A stretch of DNA of 64,000 nucleotides from a virus: IMG/VR virus record IMGVR_UViG_3300032224_001146, positions 23,194-87,193 of that record, one strand, 5' to 3'. Below are positions 58,720-64,000 of this stretch, in pieces. The notes under the pieces were generated by a model. It searched no databases. It saw only the letters and a list, made by a program, of their open reading frames with translations, and had not been told where the DNA came from. The position numbers were made by a program, and so were the translations under genes. Position 1 is the first letter of the stretch. Every line of letters begins with the position of its first letter.

Positions 58720-60505
58720 TTTCAATGATCTCATTGATATGCTGGATGGCGAAGAGTTTGAAGAACGCCCAGTTGATTTGCGTACATTTGTAACAAGTCC
58801 AGAATATTTAGCCCTACCGCCATTATCTGATTTGCAATATATTTTAATTGAAAAGTCTTCTCAAATTTACAAAGAAGCAACGCTAAAGAAACTTTTTGGC
58901 GACGAAGAAGGCGGACGAAGATTTAAGCAAACTTGTAATGAAGTTATTGCTCAACTAGGTAAAGGTTCTGGAAAAGATTACTCCTCAACCATCGCTACCG
59001 CATACATAGTTTATTTGTTGTTATGTTTAAAAGATCCAGCAACATATTATGGAAAGCCTCCTGGTGATTCAATTGACATCCTTAACATTGCTATTAACGC
59101 ACAACAGGCAAACAATGTTTTCTTTAAAGGATTTAAAACACGTATTGAAAGATCACCATGGTTTGCTGGAAAATATGAATCAAAAGCTTCTGAAATGAAA
59201 TTTGATAAAGCAATTACAGTTCACTCAGGCCACTCAGAAAGAGAAGCTTGGGAAGGATATAACGTAATTATTGTGATCCTTGATGAGATTTCAGGTTTTG
59301 CTATTGAAAGCACATCTGGGCATGATCAAGCAAAAACAGCTGACGCATTGTATGATATGTATCGTGCATCGGTTATGTCACGTTTTCCAGACTTCGGTAA
59401 GGTTATCCTACTTTCATTTCCACGTTTTAAAAACGATCCAATTCAAAAATTTTATGAGTCAGTCATTGGAGAAAAAGAAACTATCTTAAGAAGCAAGACA
59501 TTAAAGATGGATGACGATCTTCCAGACGGAACAGAAGGAAATGAAGTAACAGTTGAATGGGAAGAAGACAATATTGTGTCTTATCTTTATCCTAAGACAT
59601 ATGCGTTAAAACGTCCAACATGGGAAGTAAACCCAACTAAAAAAATTGAAGATTTTAAAGTAGACTTTTATAAGAATATGCCAGATGCATTAGGTCGTTT
59701 TGCTTGTATGCCATCTGATGCAATTGATGCTTTCTTTAAGTCTAGAGAAAAAGTTGAAACTGCATTTAGTAATGCTGGTATTGCCGTAGATCAATTTGGA
59801 AGACTTGAGTCGTGGTTTAAGCCACAAGTAGATGTTGATTACTTCATACACGTTGACCTTGCACAAAAGCATGACCATTGTGCAGTTTCTTTAGCTCATG
59901 TTAAAGACTGGGTTAATGTTAAAGTAACTAATGAATATTCTCAACCAGCACCTATTGTAGAAGTAGATGCAGTAATGTATTGGACTCCAACAGCAGAAAA
60001 ATCAGTAGACTTTACTGAGGTTAAAGACTATATTCTTTCTTTAAAGAGTGCTGGATTTAATATAAAGATGTGTACCTTTGACAGATGGAACTCTCATGAT
60101 ATGATGCAACAACTAAAACAATATGGCATCAATACAGAGATTCTATCTGTCGCTAAAAAACATTATGATGATATGGCCATGGTTGTTCTTGAAGAAAGAA
60201 TTAAAGGCCCACACATAAAGTTGTTAATTGATGAACTACTTCAACTCAGAATTATGAGAGACAAAGTAGATCACCCAAGAAAAGGTTCAAAGGACCTTGC
60301 GGATGCTGTTTGTGGATCAGTCTACAACGCAATCTCAAGAACTTTTGTTCCAACAGATAGAGAAATAAAAATACATACTTATGAGTCAATGAGCTACGAG
60401 GCAGATTTTGGACCTTCTAAAGAAGAGTCTTACAATCTTATTAAGCCTCCAAAGCAAATGCCCAATGACTTGCAAGACGCAATAGGAAGAATGATGATGC
60501 TATGA
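58709..60505 (+). CDS. terL: Terminase large subunit
   Basis: 598 residues from GTG 58709 (GAGGAAG lies 6 bases upstream; a longer reading from TTG 58697 adds four residues). Walker A-type LGKGSGKDYSS (residues ~83-93), Walker B VIIVILDEISG near 186-196, and nuclease-domain acids at YFIHVDLAQKHDHC (~371-384), FDRWNSHDMM and KGSKDLADAVCG. The ATPase drives DNA into the capsid and the RNase H-like domain makes the cuts. It follows the small subunit directly. Its stop overlaps the next gene by 4 bases. Confidence 0.9.
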   Translation: MEFDFNDLIDMLDGEEFEERPVDLRTFVTSPEYLALPPLSDLQYILIEKSSQIYKEATLKKLFGDEEGGRRFKQTCNEVIAQLGKGSGKDYSSTIATAYIVYLLLCLKDPATYYGKPPGDSIDILNIAINAQQANNVFFKGFKTRIERSPWFAGKYESKASEMKFDKAITVHSGHSEREAWEGYNVIIVILDEISGFAIESTSGHDQAKTADALYDMYRASVMSRFPDFGKVILLSFPRFKNDPIQKFYESVIGEKETILRSKTLKMDDDLPDGTEGNEVTVEWEEDNIVSYLYPKTYALKRPTWEVNPTKKIEDFKVDFYKNMPDALGRFACMPSDAIDAFFKSREKVETAFSNAGIAVDQFGRLESWFKPQVDVDYFIHVDLAQKHDHCAVSLAHVKDWVNVKVTNEYSQPAPIVEVDAVMYWTPTAEKSVDFTEVKDYILSLKSAGFNIKMCTFDRWNSHDMMQQLKQYGINTEILSVAKKHYDDMAMVVLEERIKGPHIKLLIDELLQLRIMRDKVDHPRKGSKDLADAVCGSVYNAISRTFVPTDREIKIHTYESMSYEADFGPSKEESYNLIKPPKQMPNDLQDAIGRMMML

Positions 60506-60753
60506 CAAATATATATCAGCAAAGAGCAAAAGAGTGTGTATGTTGTGGAAAGCATGTACCCATGCCAACAGTCTTAAGAGACTTTCATGGAGTAATGTTA
60601 TGTCCAACTACTTATGCAAATGTAATAGAGTATACTAGGATGTGGAAGCAAATTGGTTCCCGCCCTACTGGTAGTATTAGAAAACATTTTTCTGAATACG
60701 TTCAGCAACTTGCAGAAGATGCTATTGACAAAACTGAGGTCGAAAAGCTATAA
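60502..60753 (+). CDS. Small zinc-binding protein after terminase
   Basis: 83 residues. ECVCCGKHVPMPT near 11-23 has CxxC-like Cys pairs, and a further Cys lies at ~34 (VMLCPTTYANVIEYTRMW). Helical C-terminus (HFSEYVQQLAEDAIDKTEVE). The start overlaps the terminase stop. It is immediately followed by a tRNA gene. May recruit DNA or RNA; function unknown. Confidence 0.5.
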   Translation: MTNIYQQRAKECVCCGKHVPMPTVLRDFHGVMLCPTTYANVIEYTRMWKQIGSRPTGSIRKHFSEYVQQLAEDAIDKTEVEKL

Positions 60754-60763
60754 TTGGCTAACC

Positions 60764-60837
60764 GTGGCAATAGCCAAGTTGGTCAAGGCTCCGAACTCAT
60801 AATTCGGTTATCGTAGGTTCAAATCCTACTTGCCGCA
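60764..60837 (+). tRNA. tRNA-Met (anticodon CAT)
   Basis: Cloverleaf of 74 bases: acceptor GTGGCAA/TTGCCGC, D-stem GCC/GGC, anticodon stem CCGAA/TTCGG with loop CTCATAA (CAT), T-stem GTAGG/CCTAC with loop TTCAAAT, discriminator A. No encoded CCA. The anticodon stem lacks the three G-C pairs of initiator tRNA, so this is an elongator Met (or an Ile2 tRNA if C34 is modified to lysidine; sequence alone cannot decide). Confidence 0.9.
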
Positions 60838-60848
60838 CAAGGAGAAAG

Positions 60849-61163
60849 ATGGACGAAGAGATGTCAGAGTTAGACCATTTAATTGAGATTGGTGCAGTTG
60901 AAATTGTTGGTGTGGACGAAAGCGGAGAGTTCATATTGGGTATTACTGAGCTTGCTAAAGAAGTGGCTCCAGATCTATGGAATGCACATGTTGCACATGT
61001 AGATGAAACTTTATTAGAGTTATACGACAAAGGTTTAATGAAGGTTGATTATGATGAAAATCTAGAAGCTTCATTTTGTTTATCAGAAGAAGGATTACAG
61101 GTTGCAAGGGAACACGGCTTGCTACCAATGGATATTAGTTTAGAAGATTTACCAGATAACTAG
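60849..61163 (+). CDS. Acidic winged-helix-like protein
   Basis: 104 residues, strongly acidic. LDHLIEIGAVEIVGVDESGE, FILGITELAKEVAPDLW and LLELYDKGLMKVDYDENLEA, then CLSEEGLQVAREHG: this order of helix, strand, wing resembles small winged-helix proteins in actinophages. The start is preceded by AAGGAGAAAG, right after the tRNA gene. Its role is unknown; acidic proteins of this type can be regulators or DNA mimics, but there is no proof here. Confidence 0.5.
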   Translation: MDEEMSELDHLIEIGAVEIVGVDESGEFILGITELAKEVAPDLWNAHVAHVDETLLELYDKGLMKVDYDENLEASFCLSEEGLQVAREHGLLPMDISLEDLPDN

Positions 61164-61171
61164 GAGATAAG

Positions 61172-61618
61172 ATGGAACAGTTAATTAATCAACTTAAGTT
61201 GGTACAGGGTAATGTTGCAGTAATGTACACAAAAGCTCATGGGTACCATTGGAATGTAGAAGGCATTTTGTTTAAGCCAATGCATGCATTTTTACTTGAA
61301 ATTTATGAGGATGTTTATAGCAGCCTTGATACATTTTCAGAACATATGAGAAAGCTTGGAGTATATGCTCCATATAGAATGGATGAGTGGATGGCTAATT
61401 CAAACATGGCTTATGAAACAATTGCTTACTCACCACTTCAAGTCATGCAAAGTTTAGAAGCAACTAATATGATTATGATTGAATCTTTAAATGGATTATT
61501 TACAATGGCAAATAATTCTAACGAGCAAGGTCTTGCAAATTTTGTTGCAGAAAGAATTGATCAGCACAAGTTCTGGGATTGGCAAATTAAAGCAACTCTT
61601 AAAACAACAGTATCATAA
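61172..61618 (+). CDS. dps: Dps/ferritin-like protein
   Basis: 148 residues from ATG 61172 behind GGAGATA. Dps ferroxidase signature: YTKAHGYHWNVEG (H23, H26, W27, N28), then FKPMHAFLLEIYEDV (H38), then SSLDTFSEHMRKLG (D53, E57). The spacing H26/H38/D53/E57 equals that of E. coli H51/H63/D78/E82. The position equivalent to D67 is L42, with E43 beside it, so iron-site use may differ. The four-helix length matches Dps (~150-165 residues); no basic DNA-binding tail is obvious. It could protect phage or host DNA from oxidation. Virion or cytosolic location is not decidable. Confidence 0.8.
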   Translation: MEQLINQLKLVQGNVAVMYTKAHGYHWNVEGILFKPMHAFLLEIYEDVYSSLDTFSEHMRKLGVYAPYRMDEWMANSNMAYETIAYSPLQVMQSLEATNMIMIESLNGLFTMANNSNEQGLANFVAERIDQHKFWDWQIKATLKTTVS

Positions 61619-61731
61619 TTAAATAAGTAATATAATTATCCTGTAGGTGCTAACCCCCCTACGCATTCGGGCTCGCTACTTTAGGATGATTATGGTTACG
61701 TAAAGGCTAAGGAAACTTAGCCTTTACTTAT
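61619..61731 (+). ncRNA. Structured non-coding stretch between dps and tRNA-Arg
   Basis: 113 bp without a reading frame. A three-way shape can be drawn: ATCCT (61638-61642) with AGGAT (61683-61687) closes the hairpin GTAGG (61643-61647)/CCTAC (61658-61662) plus a short GC-rich element. Then a perfect 12-bp stem with a GAAA loop: GTAAAGGCTAAG (61700-61711), CTTAGCCTTTAC (61716-61727). No U-tract follows, so it is not a classical terminator; it may be a processing or regulatory element in front of the tRNA. A weak TATAAT lies at 61631-61636. Expression as RNA is not shown. Confidence 0.45.
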
Positions 61732-61804
61732 GCCTTCGTAGCTCAGGGGATAGAGCGAGACTCTTCTAAGGTCTGCGTCGCAGGTTCGATTCCTGCCGAG
61801 GGCA
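61732..61804 (+). tRNA. tRNA-Arg (anticodon TCT)
   Basis: 73-base cloverleaf: acceptor GCCTTCG/CGAGGGC, D-stem GCTC/GAGC, anticodon stem AGACT/GGTCT with loop CTTCTAA (TCT), variable GCGTC, T-stem GCAGG/CCTGC with loop TTCGATT, discriminator A. No encoded CCA. The tRNA reads AGA, the commonest arginine codon by eye in this window's fibre and early genes, so it likely supplements the host. Confidence 0.9.
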
Positions 61805-61808
61805 CAAA

Positions 61809-61817
61809 TGCTATAAT
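61809..61817 (+). promoter_or_regulatory. Extended -10 promoter for lysis genes
   Basis: TGC plus TATAAT (61812-61817), five bases after the tRNA. The predicted leader (~61824-61848) ends with AAAGGAGAAA before the ATG at 61849. Confidence 0.6.
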
Positions 61818-61848
61818 AATAGTATAAGGCCAACAAAGGAGAAATAAA

Positions 61849-62373
61849 ATGGCAGAAGAGACAAGACACCCAAATGCAGTAAAAGTTTTAGCAGCAGCAA
61901 AAAAGTATGCTGATGAAAAATATGCAGAGGGTCCAAATAACGATACAATTTTTGGTAAGCGTTATGGAATGAATAACCAACCTTGGTGTGCAATGTTTGT
62001 ATCAGGATGTTTTGATGATGCAGGATTAGTTCACCTAGTCGCTGCTTCAACAAAGAAGGGCTTTGCATCATGTGATGCAGGAGCACAGTGGTTTGCAAAG
62101 AACAAAAGAATTGTTCCAATTGGTCAAGCACAGCCAGGAGATATTGTATTCTTTAACTTTGATAAGAACCCAACAGACACAGAACATGTTGGAATTGTTT
62201 ACTCAAATGATGGAAAGAACCTAATTACTTTTGAAGGAAATACTAGCGGTGACGCAAAGGGATCTCAAGCAAATGGAGACGGTGTTTTCAAAAAGAAGAG
62301 AGCTTACAGCCTTGTAATGGCAGTTGCACGTCCAGATTGGGATGCACCAGCACCAGTAAAGAAGGTTAAGTAA
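61849..62373 (+). CDS. CHAP-domain endolysin
   Basis: 174 residues. CHAP (Cys/His amidohydrolase/peptidase) signatures: NNQPWCAMFVSGCFDDAGLV with catalytic Cys C47, AQPGDIVFFNF, TEHVGIV with His H113, and TFEGNTSG with E129/N131. It cuts peptidoglycan stem peptides or cross-bridges, or the amide bond. The domain fills most of the protein; no separate wall-binding domain, and no signal peptide, is seen, so a holin from elsewhere is expected. The Pro/Ala/Lys tail is a short linker-like end. Followed by the secreted nuclease-like gene. Confidence 0.88.
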   Translation: MAEETRHPNAVKVLAAAKKYADEKYAEGPNNDTIFGKRYGMNNQPWCAMFVSGCFDDAGLVHLVAASTKKGFASCDAGAQWFAKNKRIVPIGQAQPGDIVFFNFDKNPTDTEHVGIVYSNDGKNLITFEGNTSGDAKGSQANGDGVFKKKRAYSLVMAVARPDWDAPAPVKKVK

Positions 62374-62375
62374 TT

Positions 62376-62900
62376 ATGAAAAAGTTGGGACTAACAGTAA
62401 TTGGATTATCAATAGTCCTATCAACATTTCAAGCAAGTGCAGCAACACCAGATTGGGTAGTTCAGGATAAAAAAGTTACTCCTGGGGCTATCAATAAAGA
62501 TGTTACACAGGCAAACATTGCTACAACTGTTTGTAAGGTCGGATGGACAAAAACAATTCGTCCAACTGTTACTTATACAAACAAGTTAAAAGATACTCAA
62601 TTAGCAACAACATATAAATCATATGTTGCAATTTGGGGTTCAAAGCCATCTGCATATGAAGAAGATCATTTAATTTCTCTTCAGCTTGGCGGAAATCCAT
62701 CAGACCCTAAAAATTTATGGCCAGAGCCATATGCAGGAATTGGTGCAAGAAAGAAAGATGTTACTGAGACTGCATTAAAGCGTTTGGTATGTGATGGAAC
62801 AATGAAATTGGTTGATGCTCAAAAAGCAATTTTAGATTGGCCTACAGCCTATAAGAAATATGTAAAGCCAACAGATAAGCCAGACACTTCCGATAACTGA
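62376..62900 (+). CDS. Secreted HNH-like nuclease protein
   Basis: 174 residues. A clear signal peptide at residues 1-~22: MKKLGLTVIGLSIVLSTFQA then SAA. The mature protein has YEEDHLISLQLGGNPSDPKN followed by LWPEPYAG; E96, D97, H98, N107 and N113 form the HNH/GH-E-type active-site layout. Two Cys lie at ~53 and ~139. Such secreted HNH-like proteins are common in actinobacteria; here the gene stands next to the lysin. It would act outside the membrane, on extracellular or released DNA; the target is not known. Confidence 0.75.
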   Translation: MKKLGLTVIGLSIVLSTFQASAATPDWVVQDKKVTPGAINKDVTQANIATTVCKVGWTKTIRPTVTYTNKLKDTQLATTYKSYVAIWGSKPSAYEEDHLISLQLGGNPSDPKNLWPEPYAGIGARKKDVTETALKRLVCDGTMKLVDAQKAILDWPTAYKKYVKPTDKPDTSDN

Positions 62901-62907
62901 AAGTAAA

Positions 62908-62949
62908 TGCTATAATATATAGGTACCTGCCTTCGGGGGGTACCTATAT
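62908..62949 (+). promoter_or_regulatory. Promoter plus 5' hairpin for Hsp20 gene
   Basis: TGC plus TATAAT (62911-62916) directly followed by a long hairpin: ATATAGGTACC (62917-62927) pairs with GGTACCTATAT (62939-62949) around a CCTTCGGG apex with a UUCG tetraloop. The stem begins at the -10 element, so it overlaps the predicted transcript start. No U-tract follows. It could stabilise the mRNA 5' end or serve as a terminator for the upstream gene. Confidence 0.55.
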
Positions 62950-62980
62950 TACTTTATTCGCTTAAAAAGGAGGAATAAAA

Positions 62981-63409
62981 ATGGTAACAACATTTACTAC
63001 GGATCTTTTTAATGATCCTTTTTTCATCGGGTTCAATCGTGATTTTGACAAGCTGTCTAGAATCCATACCCATGCCACAGGAAATAACTATCCACCATAC
63101 AATGTAATCAAGACTGATGACGAAGATCTATTCTACGTTGAAGTTGCGGTTGCTGGATTTTCAAAAGAAGACCTTGAAGTAACTGCTAATGAGCAAGTTC
63201 TTACTGTTAAAGGTGAGATCAAATCTTCTGAAGATGATGAGCCAAAGTATGCTTATCGTGGAATTGCTGCAAGAAAGTTTACTCGTGAATTTGCCCTTGG
63301 TGAATTTGTTGAGGTAACTAGTGCAACAGTTGAAAACGGAATGTTAAAGATCACACTTGAGCGTATTGTCCCAGAAAACAAAAAGCCAAGAACAATTAAG
63401 ATCAAGTAA
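62981..63409 (+). CDS. Small heat shock protein (Hsp20/alpha-crystallin)
   Basis: 142 residues. Alpha-crystallin domain from ~38 to ~130: YPPYNVIKTDDEDLFYVEVA, VAGFSKEDLEVTANEQVLTV, then FTREFALGEFVEVTSATVEN and GMLKITLERIVP. It ends PRTIKIK with the I-x-I motif that binds neighbouring dimers. It prevents aggregation of denatured proteins without ATP. A strong Shine-Dalgarno (AAAAGGAGGAA) precedes it, and an own promoter supports high expression. Phage Hsp20s are known in cyanophages and others; it may stabilise capsid proteins or the stressed host. Confidence 0.88.
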   Translation: MVTTFTTDLFNDPFFIGFNRDFDKLSRIHTHATGNNYPPYNVIKTDDEDLFYVEVAVAGFSKEDLEVTANEQVLTVKGEIKSSEDDEPKYAYRGIAARKFTREFALGEFVEVTSATVENGMLKITLERIVPENKKPRTIKIK

Positions 63410-63413
63410 CATT

Positions 63414-63451
63414 AAGGACCTGAGCATGTCCTTTTCTAAACTGCTCTTTTT
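63414..63451 (+). terminator. Overlapping alternative hairpins after Hsp20
   Basis: Hairpin 1: AAGGAC (63414-63419)/GTCCTT (63428-63433). Hairpin 2: GAGCA (63422-63426)/TGCTC (63442-63446) followed by TTTTT. The 5' arm of hairpin 2 is inside hairpin 1's loop, so the two compete or form a pseudoknot. Hairpin 2 with its U-tract is a plausible terminator. Confidence 0.5.
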
Positions 63452-63466
63452 AATAGAAAGATAAAC

Positions 63467-63655
63467 ATGCCAGTATACGAATACAAATGCAGTCAAGATG
63501 ATGCACATGCAACACTTGCTGTAACAAGATCAATATCAGAAGATGATCCAAGCTACACATGTGAAGAATGTAATGCACAAATGATTAGACACTTCACTCC
63601 TTTTGGTATACAGTTTAAAGGTGCTGGCTTCTATAAAACAGATAATCCTAAATGA
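63467..63655 (+). CDS. FmdB-type small zinc-ribbon protein
   Basis: 62 residues. MPVYEYKCSQDDAHATLAVT and CEECNAQMIRHFTPFGIQFK (two Cys after position 30) match the FmdB-family zinc-ribbon (MPxYEYxC..., CxxC...). The usual first CxxC is degenerate here: the first Cys is followed by S-Q-D rather than Cys. The end GFYKTD is also family-like. FmdB-type proteins are linked to regulation in host genomes; the phage role is unknown. Weak ribosome site GAAAG. Confidence 0.7.
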   Translation: MPVYEYKCSQDDAHATLAVTRSISEDDPSYTCEECNAQMIRHFTPFGIQFKGAGFYKTDNPK

Positions 63656-63660
63656 TGTAA

Positions 63661-63698
63661 TGGTATAATTATAATACAAGCACAACTTTGTGCCTTGT
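63661..63698 (+). promoter_or_regulatory. Promoter plus 5' hairpin for secreted Ala/Thr-rich gene
   Basis: TGG plus TATAAT (63664-63669). The hairpin begins at ~63676, where the transcript should start: ACAAGCACA (63676-63684) pairs with TGTGCCTTGT (63689-63698) with one bulged C and an ACTT loop. A Shine-Dalgarno TGGAGAG then lies just before the TTG start. Confidence 0.55.
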
Positions 63699-63712
63699 GT
63701 TGGAGAGTCTAG

Positions 63713-64000
63713 TTGACTAAGAAAGTAAAGCTATTATTTGCCAGCCTTTTTGTAATAGGTTGGCTTTTTCTATTTCCAATTAAATCTGCTCATGCTGATG
63801 AAGTCCCAGCACCAGCCGAACAAGTAGTAGTAAGTCCTGCACAACAAGCGGTTAACACAGCACTTGCTACAGCAACTACAGAGGTTGCACAAGCAGTTGC
63901 GGCTTCAGAGACAGCCACAGCAACAGTTGCAACGGCAGTAACTTTAGTTACAGCATCAAATACAGCAGTAGCAACAGCCAATACCGCAGTAACAACAGCA
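63713..64000 (+). CDS. Secreted Ala/Thr/Val-rich protein, 3' truncated by window edge
   Basis: 96 residues seen from TTG 63713 (TGGAGAGTCTAG upstream). A signal peptide is clear: TKKVKLLFASLFVIGWLFLF, then PIKSAHA and cleavage before DEVPAPAEQ. The rest is an Ala/Thr/Val repeat with approximate period (ATATVATAVTLVTASNTAVA, TANTAVTTA), like the elongated helical or coiled stalks of phage or cell-surface proteins. The gene continues past the window. It could be a fibre, a secreted adhesin or a superinfection-exclusion protein; the fragment does not decide. Confidence 0.55.
   Translation, partial: MTKKVKLLFASLFVIGWLFLFPIKSAHADEVPAPAEQVVVSPAQQAVNTALATATTEVAQAVAASETATATVATAVTLVTASNTAVATANTAVTTA

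Noticed and set aside
60797-61030. Minus-strand open frame containing VGFEPTITEL
   Set aside because: It reads through the tRNA-Met T-arm (the GFEP-type translation of a TTCAAATCC stretch) and the reverse of a real + strand gene; a common artefact.
61700-61727. Perfect hairpin as a rho-independent terminator
   Set aside because: It is followed by TTATG rather than a T-run; it is described as a structured RNA element instead.
63790-63981. Minus-strand Ala/Val/Thr-rich open frame
   Set aside because: Reverse of the repeat in the secreted + strand gene; low complexity only.
1-64000. Integrase, repressor, attachment site or insertion sequence
   Set aside because: I looked for tyrosine/serine recombinase motifs, transposase DDE/HUH motifs and terminal repeats and found none.

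Overview
The window is one continuous stretch of a tailed double-stranded DNA phage genome (Caudoviricetes) with a long non-contractile (siphovirus-type) tail. It holds about 78 genes, all on the + strand, most overlapping or separated by only a few bases; the longest non-coding gap is about 115 bp. The DNA is AT-rich by eye and uses ATG, GTG and TTG starts. No integrase, repressor or partition gene is seen, so a lytic lifestyle is likely. The host is probably a Gram-positive, most likely an actinobacterium: several genes look leaderless, one fibre carries PASTA (peptidoglycan-binding) modules, the lysin is a CHAP enzyme, and the minor tail genes are arranged as in actinophages. This host call is an inference. 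Both window ends cut genes.

Layout. 1-16.1 kb is an adhesin and fibre cassette: small beta-sandwich proteins, fibre-assembly chaperone-like proteins, two long glycine-rich adhesins, LamG-like lectin domains and an FN3/PASTA fibre, several of them present as diverged duplicates. Inside it (3.1-6.95 kb) sits an accessory island with a coiled-coil protein, an unknown protein, a U32-peptidase-like/methyltransferase fusion and a polytopic membrane protein. 16.1-31.4 kb is the head-tail module: portal, XkdF-type prohead protease fused to a scaffold, HK97-fold capsid, connectors, tail tube, tail chaperones joined by a -1 frameshift, and a 2040-residue tape measure. 31.4-44 kb holds distal tail and baseplate proteins and two large fibres.

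44-58 kb is the nucleic-acid module: metallophosphoesterase, DnaB-like helicase, primase, ssDNA-binding protein, a C-family DNA polymerase (DnaE), MazG, RecA, a Cas4-like nuclease, a RuvC-like resolvase, a small PD-(D/E)XK-like protein, a methyltransferase, a DUF1599-like protein and many tiny zinc-ribbon proteins. Small and large terminase follow at 58.2-60.5 kb, about 44 kb away from the portal. The last part holds two tRNA genes, a Dps-like ferritin, a CHAP endolysin, a secreted HNH-like protein, an Hsp20 chaperone and a secreted Ala/Thr-rich protein.

Regulation. At least fifteen sigma-70/sigma-A-like promoters can be read, many with an extended -10 (TGnTATAAT), and several have a near-ideal 17-bp spacer. 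Two subsets stand out. In one, the -10 lies 6-9 bp before an ATG that has no Shine-Dalgarno, which predicts leaderless mRNAs for virion and packaging genes. In the other, a hairpin begins at or next to the predicted transcription start. Strong hairpins after the capsid, tail-tube and SSB genes split the structural and replication operons.
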